Shown: in pieces, positions 8,196-17,062 of the stretch
Numbering within the stretch: the first letter of the stretch is position 1
Layout: each line of letters starts with the position of its first letter
Source of the DNA: Burkholderiales bacterium RIFCSPHIGHO2_12_FULL_63_20
GTDB taxonomy: Bacteria; Pseudomonadota; Gammaproteobacteria; Burkholderiales; Burkholderiaceae_C
Length of the DNA stretch: 64,000 nucleotides
Assembly (NCBI GenBank): GCA_001770775.1
Contig: MESA01000031.1
Location: 5,676 to 69,675 of the forward strand
Reading direction: 5' to 3'
Program-made: the position numbers and the translations under genes
The notes under the pieces: generated by a model
Seen by the model: the letters and a program-made list of their open reading frames with translations, nothing else
The model's database searches: none
What the model was told of the DNA's origin: nothing

Positions 8196-9623
8196 ATGAG
8201 TGATGCATCCCCCGTTTCTGTTTCTGGCGACGCCGCCGAGCCGGTCGTGGCCCCCGTTCAACCCCACCTCGAGTGGCTGAAAGTCGAATCCCTGGACCTG
8301 GAGGCGCAGGGCGTGGCCCACCGCGCCGATGGCAAGGTCGTCTTCATCGAAGATGCGCTGCCCGGTGAGGAAGTGCGCGTCAGCGTGAACCGCCGCAAGA
8401 ACAACTGGGAGCAGGCGACGATGACCGAACGTCGTCGCGACAGCTCCCAGCGCGTCGAGCCTGGTTGCACCTTCTTCGGCCTGTGCGGCGGCTGCAAGAT
8501 GCAGCACTTCCACGCCAGCGCCCAGGTCGCCGTCAAGCAGCGTGTGCTGGAAGACAACCTCTGGCACCTGGGCAAAGTCAAGCCCGAAACCCTGCTGCGT
8601 CCCATTGAAGGCCCGGCCTGGGGCTACCGCTTCCGCGCCCGCCTGTCGGTGCGCTACGTGGCCAAGAAGGGCACCGTGCTGGTGGGCTTTCACGAGCGCA
8701 AATCGCGCTACGTGGCCGACATGACAAGCTGCAAGATCCTGCCGCCGCATGTGAGCCGCCTGCTGGTGCCGCTGCGCGAACTGATTGCCGGCATGGACCA
8801 GCGCGACCGCCTGCCGCAGATCGAAGTGGCCGTGGGCACACAGATCACCGTGCTGGTGCTGCGCCACCTCGAGCCCCTGACGGCGGCCGACGCGAAGCGT
8901 CTCAAGGCCTTTGCTCAGCAGCACAGCCCCGCCGAGGGCGGCCAAACGGCCATCTCGTGGTGGCTGCAGCCCAAGGGCCCAGACACCGTGCACCCGCTGG
9001 ACGAGTCCCTGCCCACGCTGGACTACACCCTGCCCGAGTTCGGCATCACCATGCCGTTCAAGCCGACCGACTTCACCCAGGTGAACCACGCCATCAACCA
9101 GGTGCTGGTGGGCCGGGCGCTGCGCCTGCTGGGCGTGCAGAAAGACGAGCGCGTGATCGACTGGTTCTGCGGCCTGGGCAACTTCACCCTGCCGCTGGCC
9201 ACCCAGGCGCGCGAGGTGCTGGGCATCGAAGGCAGTGAGACCCTGGTGGCCCGCTCGCGCGAGAACGCCTTGGCCAACGGGCAGGCCGAGCGCACCAGCT
9301 TTGTGGCACGCAACCTGTTCGAGATCACCCCGCAGGAGCTGGCCGGCTATGGCCACGCCGACAAGTGGCTGGTTGATCCTCCCCGCGAAGGCGCATTCGC
9401 CTTGGCCAAGGCCGTGGCCGACCTGCATCAGGATCCCACCCTGGTGCCTGACTGGGTGCCGCCCAAACGCATCGTCTACGTCAGCTGCAGCCCGGGCACC
9501 CTGGCGCGCGACGCCGGCTTGTTGGTGCACCAGGGCGGCTACCGCTGCGTGGCCGCGGGGGCGGTCAACATGTTCCCGCACACGGCCCACGTCGAGAGCA
9601 TGGCGGTGTTCGAGCGCGATTAA
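8196..9623 (+). CDS. rlmD: 23S rRNA (uracil-1939-C5)-methyltransferase RlmD
   Basis: 475 residues. An N-terminal TRAM domain (about 25-85) is followed by an iron-sulfur cysteine cluster C91-x5-C97-x2-C100 plus C in MTSCKIL. The C-terminal methyltransferase domain has [13 protein letters not shown] (AdoMet loop) and the nucleophile region [12 protein letters not shown]. The enzyme makes m5U1939 in 23S rRNA. It starts 73 bp after nlpD and ends before a strong intrinsic terminator. Start ATG 8196 fits the usual short N-terminal extension. Confidence 0.95.
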   Translation: MSDASPVSVSGDAAEPVVAPVQPHLEWLKVESLDLEAQGVAHRADGKVVFIEDALPGEEVRVSVNRRKNNWEQATMTERRRDSSQRVEPGCTFFGLCGGCKMQHFHASAQVAVKQRVLEDNLWHLGKVKPETLLRPIEGPAWGYRFRARLSVRYVAKKGTVLVGFHERKSRYVADMTSCKILPPHVSRLLVPLRELIAGMDQRDRLPQIEVAVGTQITVLVLRHLEPLTAADAKRLKAFAQQHSPAEGGQTAISWWLQPKGPDTVHPLDESLPTLDYTLPEFGITMPFKPTDFTQVNHAINQVLVGRALRLLGVQKDERVIDWFCGLGNFTLPLATQAREVLGIEGSETLVARSRENALANGQAERTSFVARNLFEITPQELAGYGHADKWLVDPPREGAFALAKAVADLHQDPTLVPDWVPPKRIVYVSCSPGTLARDAGLLVHQGGYRCVAAGAVNMFPHTAHVESMAVFERD

Positions 9624-9639
9624 CCCCGCGCGCGCCCAT

Positions 9640-9671
9640 GAAAAAAGCCGAGGCATTGACCTCGGCTTTTT
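9640..9671. terminator. Bidirectional intrinsic terminator, rlmD/phoH
   Basis: Seven-base stem GCCGAGG (9647-9653) and CCTCGGC (9660-9666) with a six-base loop. An A-run sits on the left and a T-run on the right, so it can stop transcription from both convergent genes. Two further GC-rich hairpins (around 9679-9697 and 9700-9714) lie between it and the phoH stop. Confidence 0.9.
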
Positions 9672-9718
9672 CGTATGGACCCCGCACTCAGCGGGGTACG
9701 GCGGGCATCCCGCTGGGT

Positions 9719-11533
9719 TTAAAGCACCTCGGAGGCGAAATCCGCCAGGCGCGAACGCTCACCGCGGGCCAGGGTCACGTGGCCGCCGTGTGGCCAGCCC
9801 TTGAACTTGTCTACCGCATAGGTCAGACCCGAGCTGCCTTCGGTCAGGTAAGGCGTGTCGATCTGGGCCAGGTTGCCCAGGCAGACGATCTTGGTGCCCG
9901 GACCTGCGCGGGTGATCAGCGTCTTCATCTGCTTGGGCGTCAGGTTCTGCGCCTCGTCGATGATCACGAACTTGTTCAAGAAGGTGCGACCCCGCATGAA
10001 GTTCAGGCTCTTGATCTTGATCTTGCTGCGCACCAGCTCGGTGGTGGCCGCACGGCCCCATTCACCGGCCGTGCTGTCGCCACGCGCCAGCACCTCCAGG
10101 TTGTCGTCCAGTGCGCCCATCCAGGGCGACATCTTTTCCTCTTCCGTGCCAGGCAGGAAGCCGATGTCATCGCCCACCGGCACCGTCACGCGGGTGACGA
10201 TGATCTCGGTGTAGCGGCGCTCGTCGAGCACCTGGCTCAGGGCAGCGGCCAGCGTGATCAGGGTCTTGCCGGTACCGGCCGAGCCCGTCAACGTCACGAA
10301 GTCGCATTCCGGGTCCAGCAACAGGTTCAGCGCGAAATTCTGCTCGCGGTTGCGGGCGGTCACGCCCCAGGCCGAGTGCTTGTTGTTGGCGTAGTCCTTG
10401 AGGGTGCGGAGCACGGCGCTCTTGCCCGTGATCTCGGTGACCTTGCCATACCAAGGCGTCACGCCCGGGCTCTCCAGGTACACGAACTGGTTGACCATCA
10501 GCGTCGGCACGGCGGGGCCGGTGATGCGGTAGAAGGTGATGCCACCTTGCTGCCAGCTCTCCATGCCCTTGGCGTGGCGCTCCCAGAAGTCGGCGGCCAG
10601 GGCCTGCACACCGGTGTAGAGCAGGTCGCCGTCTTCCAGGGTCTTGTCGTTGAAATAGTCTTCGGCGGTCAGGCCCAGCGCGCGGGCCTTGATGCGCATG
10701 TTGATGTCTTTGGACACCAGCACGACCTCGCGGCCATGGTGTTGGGTGCGCAGCGCCTGGACGACGCCCAGAATCTGGTTGTCGGCCTTGCCCTGGGGCA
10801 GGCCGACAGGCAGCTCGACCGCCAGGCCGGTGGTCTGGAAGTACAGCTTGCCCTTGGCTTCAATGTGGCCGGTTTTGGCCAGCGCAATGCCCGAGGCCGG
10901 GTCCACCTGCTGGCGGGTGCTCAGGTCGGTGGCCAGGGTGTCCAGCTCACGGCTGACCTGGCGGGCGTTGCGCGCCACTTCGGTCATGCCCTTTTTGTGC
11001 CCGTCCAGCTCTTCGAGCGTGATCATGGGCAGGTAGATGTCGTGCTCGTCGAAACGGAACAGCGACATCGGGTCGTGCAGCAACACATTGGTGTCGAGCA
11101 CGAAGAGCTTGGCCGGGCCGCCCACATCGCGCTTGCGGCGCACGCTCGGGCCGGTGTAGCTCACAGGCGCGGCAGTCGGGGCCGTGCTGGTTGGCTTGGC
11201 CGCTGGACTGCCTGGGCCCTTGTCGGCCACGATCGGTGTCGCTGCGATTTTCACGGGGGTGGTGGGCTTGCGGCTGGCCTTGCGTGTCGGGCGTGGAGCT
11301 TCGCTCACGGTGGCGGTCGGCGCAGCAGCAGGCGCCTTCGCGGGTTTGACAAGCTCAAGGGTGGGGGCCGGAGTCGGCGCGCTCAAGATCGCGGCCACGT
11401 TCTGGCGCGCGTTGCCCGAGGGGGCCGACTTGGAGGTGGATTTGACCGTGGTCTTGGCGGCTTTGGGCTGCGATGTGAAGTCCACATCGGTCAGCATGTC
11501 AGCACGTTTGGTGGGCGGCTTGGGCAGGGGCAT
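9719..11533 (-). CDS. PIN-PhoH fusion ATPase (PhoH2-type)
   Basis: 604 residues. The first ~135 residues are a low-complexity Ala/Pro/Thr/Lys-rich region. A PIN endoribonuclease domain follows, with the acidic FVLDTNVLLHDP and LEELDGHKKG. The C-terminal PhoH ATPase domain has Walker A GSAGTGKTLIT and Walker B FVIIDEAQNLTP. PhoH2 proteins couple a PIN RNase to an ATP-driven RNA-unwinding domain and are known from actinobacteria in toxin-antitoxin-like settings. Here no antitoxin-like small gene is convincingly seen, and a housekeeping role in RNA metabolism is as likely. Start ATG 11533 is plausible, and a second ATG 12 codons in is possible. Confidence 0.88.
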   Translation of the reverse strand: MPLPKPPTKRADMLTDVDFTSQPKAAKTTVKSTSKSAPSGNARQNVAAILSAPTPAPTLELVKPAKAPAAAPTATVSEAPRPTRKASRKPTTPVKIAATPIVADKGPGSPAAKPTSTAPTAAPVSYTGPSVRRKRDVGGPAKLFVLDTNVLLHDPMSLFRFDEHDIYLPMITLEELDGHKKGMTEVARNARQVSRELDTLATDLSTRQQVDPASGIALAKTGHIEAKGKLYFQTTGLAVELPVGLPQGKADNQILGVVQALRTQHHGREVVLVSKDINMRIKARALGLTAEDYFNDKTLEDGDLLYTGVQALAADFWERHAKGMESWQQGGITFYRITGPAVPTLMVNQFVYLESPGVTPWYGKVTEITGKSAVLRTLKDYANNKHSAWGVTARNREQNFALNLLLDPECDFVTLTGSAGTGKTLITLAAALSQVLDERRYTEIIVTRVTVPVGDDIGFLPGTEEEKMSPWMGALDDNLEVLARGDSTAGEWGRAATTELVRSKIKIKSLNFMRGRTFLNKFVIIDEAQNLTPKQMKTLITRAGPGTKIVCLGNLAQIDTPYLTEGSSGLTYAVDKFKGWPHGGHVTLARGERSRLADFASEVL

Positions 11534-11562
11534 GGTGCGGTCCGTGGCGAGAGTTCACAAAC

Positions 11563-11593
11563 AAAAAGGCCGCACAGGGCAGTGTGCGGCCTT
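11563..11593 (-). terminator. Intrinsic terminator upstream of phoH
   Basis: On the minus strand a nine-base stem GGCCGCACA/TGTGCGGCC (11568-11576 and 11583-11591) with a six-base loop is followed by five T. It sits 30 bp before the phoH start codon and well after the bcp terminator, so it may end a separate short transcript or attenuate phoH. Confidence 0.75.
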
Positions 11594-11792
11594 GAAGGGG
11601 GCGATCAGGCGGGTGTGCGGCGCGCACGCGGCGGATCGGCTGGACGACAGGTGACCGAGTTGCAAAAAGCTCAGGTTCATGAAATTGATTATGCACACTC
11701 TGTGGCGCAGGCAGGGGGTCGGCCGCGCGAGGGGCTGTTTTGTCCGTGTCGCGCAACACTCGCCCCCCCCATGGTCGGTGTGTCCAGGCATG

Positions 11793-11815
11793 AAAAAAGC
11801 GCCCCGCAGGGCGCT
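11793..11815 (-). terminator. Intrinsic terminator of bcp
   Basis: Minus-strand stem AGCGCCC/GGGCGCT (11798-11804 and 11809-11815) with a four-base loop, followed by six T, 30 bp after the bcp stop codon. Confidence 0.88.
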
Positions 11816-11844
11816 CTGGGTCAGATGCAAGGCATCGTGCAGGA

Positions 11845-12324
11845 TCAGGCAGCTTCCTGCTTGAGGCCTTGCACGGCTTGCAGCACCTCTTCGACGTGGC
11901 CGGCCACCTTCAGGCCGCGCCACTCCGCACGGAGGATGCCATCCGGGCCGATCAGGAAGGTCGAGCGCTCGATGCCCTTGACCTTCTTGCCGTACATGAT
12001 CTTGTTCTTGACCACGCCGAACATGTGGCACAGTTTTTCTTCTGTGTCAGCAATCAGCTCGAAGGGCAGCTCCAGGTTCTGCTTGAACTTGTCGTGCGAG
12101 ACCAGGTTGTCGCGAGAGACGCCGAACACCACGGCACCAGCCTTGACGAATTCCTTGTGCATGTCGCGGAATTGCATGGCTTCGGTCGTGCATCCAGGGG
12201 TGTGGTCCTTCGGGTAGAAGTACAGCACCACGGTCTGTCCGACAAAGCTCTGGGGTGTGAATTTCACGCCGCCGGTGGCGAGCGCTTCGAATTCCGGCAA
12301 AGATTTGTTGAGGGCGGGTGTCAT
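11845..12324 (-). CDS. bcp: Thioredoxin-dependent peroxiredoxin Bcp/PrxQ
   Basis: 159 residues, a thiol peroxidase that reduces hydrogen peroxide and organic hydroperoxides. The peroxidatic motif YFYPKDHTPGCTTEA places the active cysteine at C45. Position 50, a cysteine in E. coli Bcp, is methionine here. A second cysteine at C99 (EEKLCHMFG) corresponds to E. coli C99 and may be the resolving one. The start at 12324 gives a canonical N-terminus. It is a single-gene unit with its own terminator. Confidence 0.93.
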   Translation of the reverse strand: MTPALNKSLPEFEALATGGVKFTPQSFVGQTVVLYFYPKDHTPGCTTEAMQFRDMHKEFVKAGAVVFGVSRDNLVSHDKFKQNLELPFELIADTEEKLCHMFGVVKNKIMYGKKVKGIERSTFLIGPDGILRAEWRGLKVAGHVEEVLQAVQGLKQEAA

Positions 12325-12438
12325 GTTGTAGTGATCAGCTGCCTGCGTGAAAAGTAGCCCTCTATTATAAAGTATCGGACCATTGCTTCTTGTAAAGTCG
12401 TCCCTCTGGGTGGAATGCCCTCTGTTTGACAGTCGGGA

Positions 12439-12813
12439 TCAGGGGTGCACAAGCAGCGCAGCCATCACGCGGCGCCCCTCGGCGGCCAACACGTTGTAGG
12501 TGCGGCAGGCCGCTGCCGTGTCCATGGTTTCGACTCCGATGCGGGCGGCCATCAGGCTGCGCAGCAGGGACGGATGCGGAAAGCGCAGGCGGGGACCACT
12601 GCCGAAAATCACCACCTCAGGGGCGGCGGCCAGGATGTCGGCAAAGTGGGCTTCCTGCAGGTCGTCGAGCCTGGCCACTGGCCAGGCTTGAACCGGGCCG
12701 ACATGCGACACCAGAATGCTGTGCGCGTAGCTTTCGCCGTTGACGGACACGGCATCCACGGTGCAGGCATTGATCACATTGACGCCTTCGGCGCGGTCGG
12801 CATGCAGTTTCAT
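12439..12813 (-). CDS. Mth938/Xcc1710-like domain protein (DUF498)
   Basis: 124 residues covering a complete Mth938-like domain, with EVVIFGSGPRLRFPHPSL and the C-terminal AACRTYNVLAAEGRRVMAALL typical of the family. Related proteins occur beside complex I assembly (NDUFAF3) or protein-export genes, but the bacterial role is unsettled. It is divergent from alaA with about 110 bp between the starts. Start ATG 12813 gives MKLHADRAEG, as usual in the family. Confidence 0.82.
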   Translation of the reverse strand: MKLHADRAEGVNVINACTVDAVSVNGESYAHSILVSHVGPVQAWPVARLDDLQEAHFADILAAAPEVVIFGSGPRLRFPHPSLLRSLMAARIGVETMDTAAACRTYNVLAAEGRRVMAALLVHP

Positions 12814-12926
12814 GGCAGGAATGGCTCGGAAAAGCCCGCGTTCGCCGTGCGAAGCAGGGCGCCCGGGAGTGGGCGGGTGTGGTTAAATTCTAGCTTTCCC
12901 CTATTTCGTCTGCAGTGGAGCCCGTT

Positions 12927-14162
12927 TTGAAACCCATCGCCAAGTCCAGCAAACTCGCCAACGTCTGTTATGACATCCGTGGGCCCGTGCTGGAAAAGGC
13001 GCGCCAGATGGAAGAAGACGGTCACAAGATCATCAAGCTCAACATCGGCAACCTGGCCGTGTTCGGGCTGGAGCCACCTGACGAGATCGTGCAGGACATG
13101 ATCCGCAACCTGGCCGGTGCGGCCGGTTACACCGACTCCAAAGGCCTGTTTGCCCCGCGCAAGTCCGTGGTGCATTACTGCCAGGAAAAGGGCATCCAGG
13201 GTGTGACGGTCGATGACGTCTACCTGGGCAACGGCGCCTCCGAGCTGATCGTGATGGCCCTCAACGCCCTGCTCAACGAGGATGACGAGGTGCTGCTGCC
13301 CGCACCCGACTACCCGCTGTACACGGCGGCCGTTTCGCTGTCCGGTGGCCGTCCGGTCCACTACATCTGCGATGAGCAGGCCGACTGGAACCCCGACATC
13401 GCCGACATTCGCGCCAAGATCACGCCGCGCACCAAGGCCATCGTTGTCATCAACCCGAACAATCCGACCGGCGCCCTCTATCCGGACAGCCTGTTGAAAG
13501 AGATCATCCAGGTTGCCCGGGAGCATCAGCTCATCGTGCTGGCCGACGAGATCTACGACAAGACCCTGTTCGACGGGAACACGCACACCTCGATGGCCTC
13601 GCTGGCCGAAGACGTGCTGTTCCTGACCTTCAACGGCCTGAGCAAGAACTACCGCTCATGCGGCTACCGCGCCGGCTGGATGGTGGTGTCGGGCGAGAAG
13701 CGCCATGCCAAAGACTACATTGAAGGCCTGAACATGCTGGCCTCGATGCGCCTGTGCGCCAACACGCCCGGTCAGCTCGCGATTCAGACCGCGTTGGGCG
13801 GCTATCAGAGCATCAAGGACCTGGTCGCGCCCACGGGCCGCCTGTGCAAGCAACGCGACCTGGCCTACGAGCTGCTCAACAAGATCCCGGGCGTCAGCGT
13901 GGTCAAGCCCAAGGGCGCGCTCTACATGTTCCCGCGCCTCGATCCCAAGATGTACCCCATCGCCGACGACCAGCAGTTTGCCTACGAGTTGCTGGCCGAA
14001 GAAAAGGTGCTGATTGTGCAAGGTACGGGCTTCAATTGGCCGCATCCCGACCACTTCCGCCTGGTTTTCCTGCCCAACAGCGACGACCTGGCCGAGGCCA
14101 TTGGCCGCATTGCCCGCTTCCTGGAAGGCTATCGCAAGCGTCACGGCACGGCCTCTGCCTGA
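12927..14162 (+). CDS. alaA: Alanine-synthesizing transaminase AlaA
   Basis: About 411 residues, a class I PLP aminotransferase making alanine from pyruvate and glutamate. It contains KSSKLANVCYDIRGPVLEKA, the NPNNPTGA loop, ADEIYDK (PLP-interacting Asp and Tyr) and TFNGLSKNYR with the Schiff-base lysine. No ATG lies near the conserved start. TTG at 12927 gives MKPIAKSSKL, which lines up with the E. coli AlaA start MSPIEKSSKL, and it has TGGAG six bases upstream as a ribosome site. GTG at 12915 is the alternative and would add four residues. It is followed 92 bp later by hom. Confidence 0.92.
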   Translation: MKPIAKSSKLANVCYDIRGPVLEKARQMEEDGHKIIKLNIGNLAVFGLEPPDEIVQDMIRNLAGAAGYTDSKGLFAPRKSVVHYCQEKGIQGVTVDDVYLGNGASELIVMALNALLNEDDEVLLPAPDYPLYTAAVSLSGGRPVHYICDEQADWNPDIADIRAKITPRTKAIVVINPNNPTGALYPDSLLKEIIQVAREHQLIVLADEIYDKTLFDGNTHTSMASLAEDVLFLTFNGLSKNYRSCGYRAGWMVVSGEKRHAKDYIEGLNMLASMRLCANTPGQLAIQTALGGYQSIKDLVAPTGRLCKQRDLAYELLNKIPGVSVVKPKGALYMFPRLDPKMYPIADDQQFAYELLAEEKVLIVQGTGFNWPHPDHFRLVFLPNSDDLAEAIGRIARFLEGYRKRHGTASA

Positions 14163-14254
14163 GGCGGCGTCGCCCACGGCGAGTCTGTCCCCCCATCCAT
14201 TTTGAACACGTCACGCCGCCCACAAGGTGGCGCGCACCGAGAGAAGAGAATCCT

Positions 14255-15592
14255 ATGAGCCAAGAACAACTGCGTCCTGTCAAAGTCGGCCTGCTGGGCA
14301 TCGGTACCGTCGGCGGTGGCACCTTCACGGTGCTGAGCCGCAACCAGGAGGAGATCCGTCGCCGTGCGGGCCGTGGCATCGAGATCGCCATGGTGGCCGA
14401 CCTCAACACCGAGCGCGCCAAGGAAGTGGTGGGCGATGCGGCCCAGGTGGTGGCCGATGCACGTGCCGTGATCGCCAACCCCGAGATCGACGTGGTGGTG
14501 GAGCTGATTGGTGGCTATGGCATTGCCAAGGCCCTGGTGCTGGAAGCGATTGCTGCTGGCAAGCACGTGGTCACCGCCAACAAGGCCCTGCTGGCCGTGC
14601 ATGGCACCGAGATCTTCGCTGCGGCCCGCGACAAGGGCGTGATGGTGGCCTTTGAAGCGGCTGTGGCCGGTGGCATCCCCATCATCAAGGCGCTGCGTGA
14701 AGGCCTGACGGCCAACCAGATCCAGTGGGTGGCCGGCATCATCAACGGCACCACCAACTTCATCCTGTCCGAAATGCGTGACAAGGGCCTGGACTTCGAC
14801 GTGGTGCTCAAAGAAGCGCAGCGTCTGGGTTACGCCGAAGCCGACCCGACCTTCGACATCGAAGGTGTGGACGCCGCCCACAAGGCCACGCTGCTGAGCG
14901 CCATCGCCTTTGGCGTGCCGGTGCAGTTCGACAAGGCCCACGTGGAAGGCATCACCAAGCTGTCGGCCACCGACATCAAGTACGCCGAGCAACTGGGCTA
15001 CCGCATCAAGCTGCTGGGCATTGCCCGCCGCCGCGACAACGGCATCGAGCTGCGCACCCACCCGACCCTGGTGCCGATGCGCCGCCTGATCGCCAACGTC
15101 GAAGGCGCCATGAACGCCGTGCTGGTGCAGGGCGATGCCGTGGGCACGACCATGTACTACGGCAAGGGCGCCGGCTCCGAGCCCACCGCCTCGGCCGTGA
15201 TCGCCGACCTGGTGGACATTGCCCGCCAGATCGACGCGCCTGCCGCCTCGCGCGTGCCGGCCCTGGGCTTCCAGTCCAACCAACTGTCGAACCTGCCCAT
15301 CCTGCCGATCGAAGAGGTCATCACCGCCTTCTACCTGCGCCTGCGCGTGGCCGACCAGACCGGCGTGCTGGCCAAGCTCACCGGCATCCTGGCCGAGCAG
15401 GGCATCTCGATCGATGCCGTCATCCAGCGTGAGGCCGACGAGGTCAGCGGTGAAGACGGTAACCAGACCGACCTGATGATCCTGACCCACGACACCAAGG
15501 AAGGCGCCATGAACAAGGCGCTGACCGCGATGCAGGCCCTGCCGACCGTGCTGGCCCCGATCGTCAAGCTGCGCAAGGAAGAACTCGCATGA
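14255..15592 (+). CDS. hom: Homoserine dehydrogenase
   Basis: 445 residues. The enzyme reduces aspartate semialdehyde to homoserine, the branch point to threonine and methionine. The NAD(P) site VGLLGIGTVGGGTF, the catalytic-region pattern INGTTNFILSEM and EAQRLGYAEADPTFDIEG are all present. A C-terminal ACT domain (from about residue 360, TGVLAKLTGILAEQGISIDAV) suggests threonine feedback control. ATG at 14255 has the purine-rich GAGAAGAGAA upstream. Its stop overlaps the thrC start (ATGA). The aspartate kinase and homoserine kinase genes are not in the window. Confidence 0.96.
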   Translation: MSQEQLRPVKVGLLGIGTVGGGTFTVLSRNQEEIRRRAGRGIEIAMVADLNTERAKEVVGDAAQVVADARAVIANPEIDVVVELIGGYGIAKALVLEAIAAGKHVVTANKALLAVHGTEIFAAARDKGVMVAFEAAVAGGIPIIKALREGLTANQIQWVAGIINGTTNFILSEMRDKGLDFDVVLKEAQRLGYAEADPTFDIEGVDAAHKATLLSAIAFGVPVQFDKAHVEGITKLSATDIKYAEQLGYRIKLLGIARRRDNGIELRTHPTLVPMRRLIANVEGAMNAVLVQGDAVGTTMYYGKGAGSEPTASAVIADLVDIARQIDAPAASRVPALGFQSNQLSNLPILPIEEVITAFYLRLRVADQTGVLAKLTGILAEQGISIDAVIQREADEVSGEDGNQTDLMILTHDTKEGAMNKALTAMQALPTVLAPIVKLRKEELA

Positions 15593-17010
15593 AATACATC
15601 AGCACCCGGGGCGATCAGACCGAACGCCACTTTTGCGAGATCCTGCTGGAAGGCCTGGCGCCGGACGGCGGCTTGTACCTGCCCACTTCCTACCCGCAGA
15701 TCGACGATGCCACGCTGGCGAAGTGGCGCGGCCTGAGCTACGCCGAGTTGGCGTTTGAAGTGCTGTCGCTCTACATCGACGACATTCCCGCCGCCGACCT
15801 CAAAGACATCACCGCCCGTACCTACACCAAGGTGGTGTACGGCTTTGACGAGATCACGCCCTTGAAGCCGCTGGAGCCGGGGCTGGCGCTGCAAGCCCTG
15901 TCCAACGGACCCACGCTGGCCTTCAAGGACATGGCCATGCAGTTGCTGGGCAACCTGTTCGAGTACGAACTGGGCCGCCGTGGCGAGCAGCTCAACATTC
16001 TGGGCGCCACCTCGGGCGACACGGGCAGTGCAGCCGAATACGCCATGCGCGGCAAGAAGGGCGTGCGCGTGTTCATGCTCTCGCCGCACGGCCGCATGAG
16101 CGCGTTCCAGCAGGCCCAGATGTTCAGCCTGCAGGACCCCAACATCCACAATCTGGCGGTCGAAGGCGTGTTCGACGACGCGCAGGACATCGTCAAGGCC
16201 GTCTCCAACGACCTGGCCTTCAAGCGCCAGTACAAGATCGGTACGGTCAATTCGATCAACTGGGCCCGTCTGCTGGCCCAGGTGGTGTACTACTTCGCCG
16301 GCTATTTCTACGCCACCAAGTCGAACGCCGAGAAGGTCAGCTTCACGGTGCCGTCGGGCAACTTCGGCAACGTCTGCGCCGGCCATGTGGCCCGCATGAT
16401 GGGCCTGCCCATCGACCAACTGGTCGTGGCCACCAACGAGAACAACGTGCTCGACGAGTTCTTCCGTACCGGCAGCTACCGCGTGCGCGGCAGCGCCGAG
16501 ACGTACGAAACCTCGTCGCCCTCGATGGACATCTCCAAGGCGTCCAACTTCGAGCGCTTCGTGTTCGACCTGCTGGGCCGTGACGGCGCGCGCGTGAAGT
16601 CGCTGTTCAAGGACGCCATCGAGCAAAAGGGCGAGTTCCACCTGTCGGCCGACGAGTTCGCCAAGGTGGCGAGCTACGGTTTCGTCTCGGGCACCAGCAA
16701 GCACAGCGACCGCCTGGCCACCATCAAGGACACCTTCGAGCGTTTCGGCGTGATGATCGACACCCACACGGCCGACGGCCTAAAGGTGGCGCGCGAGCAC
16801 ATCAAGGCAGGCGTCCCCATGCTGGTGCTGGAAACCGCCTTGCCGGCCAAGTTTGCCGAGACCATCGTCGAGGCAACGGGCCGCCAGCCTGAGCGTCCAC
16901 ACTGGATTCAGGGCCTGGACGGTCTGGAAGACCTGCCCAAGCGCTTCGTGGTGGTGCCCAACCACACCCAGACAGTGAAGGACTACATCGTCCAGCACTG
17001 CAACGACTGA
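15589..17010 (+). CDS. thrC: Threonine synthase
   Basis: 473 residues of the long (fungal/proteobacterial) threonine synthase type, converting O-phosphohomoserine to threonine with PLP. The PLP lysine lies in TLAFKDMAMQLLG, phosphate contacts in ATSGDTGSAAEYAM, and a further glycine-rich segment is VPSGNFGNVCAGH. It is translationally coupled to hom through a 4-bp overlap, giving a two-step unit from aspartate semialdehyde. Confidence 0.96.
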   Translation: MKYISTRGDQTERHFCEILLEGLAPDGGLYLPTSYPQIDDATLAKWRGLSYAELAFEVLSLYIDDIPAADLKDITARTYTKVVYGFDEITPLKPLEPGLALQALSNGPTLAFKDMAMQLLGNLFEYELGRRGEQLNILGATSGDTGSAAEYAMRGKKGVRVFMLSPHGRMSAFQQAQMFSLQDPNIHNLAVEGVFDDAQDIVKAVSNDLAFKRQYKIGTVNSINWARLLAQVVYYFAGYFYATKSNAEKVSFTVPSGNFGNVCAGHVARMMGLPIDQLVVATNENNVLDEFFRTGSYRVRGSAETYETSSPSMDISKASNFERFVFDLLGRDGARVKSLFKDAIEQKGEFHLSADEFAKVASYGFVSGTSKHSDRLATIKDTFERFGVMIDTHTADGLKVAREHIKAGVPMLVLETALPAKFAETIVEATGRQPERPHWIQGLDGLEDLPKRFVVVPNHTQTVKDYIVQHCND

Positions 17011-17062
17011 GCGCGCTTTTCACGAAGCGATCAGTGTTCCGGTTCTCTGCAGGAGTGGCGCC

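Larger units (their letters stand above)
11534..11844 (-). other. Intergenic region between bcp and phoH with two minus-strand terminators
   Basis: This 311-bp interval holds the bcp terminator (11793-11815) and a second strong minus-strand terminator (11563-11593) directly upstream of the phoH start. Between them lies only a possible 41-codon frame (11555-11680, starting MNLSFLQLGHL) that runs through the second terminator. A CATAAT hexamer at about 11684-11689 on the minus strand could be a -10 element. A small RNA or attenuated leader is possible but unproven. I see no other gene here. Confidence 0.4.

Noticed and set aside
9679-9714. GC-rich hairpins between the phoH stop and the shared terminator, considered as REP-like elements
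   Set aside because: I see only one copy in the window, so a dispersed repeat cannot be supported.
9638-12217. An 859-codon plus-strand open frame opposite phoH and bcp
   Set aside because: It is antisense to two well-conserved genes, has low-complexity His/Gly/Arg/Gln-rich composition and no family motif. Such frames arise from strong third-position GC bias.
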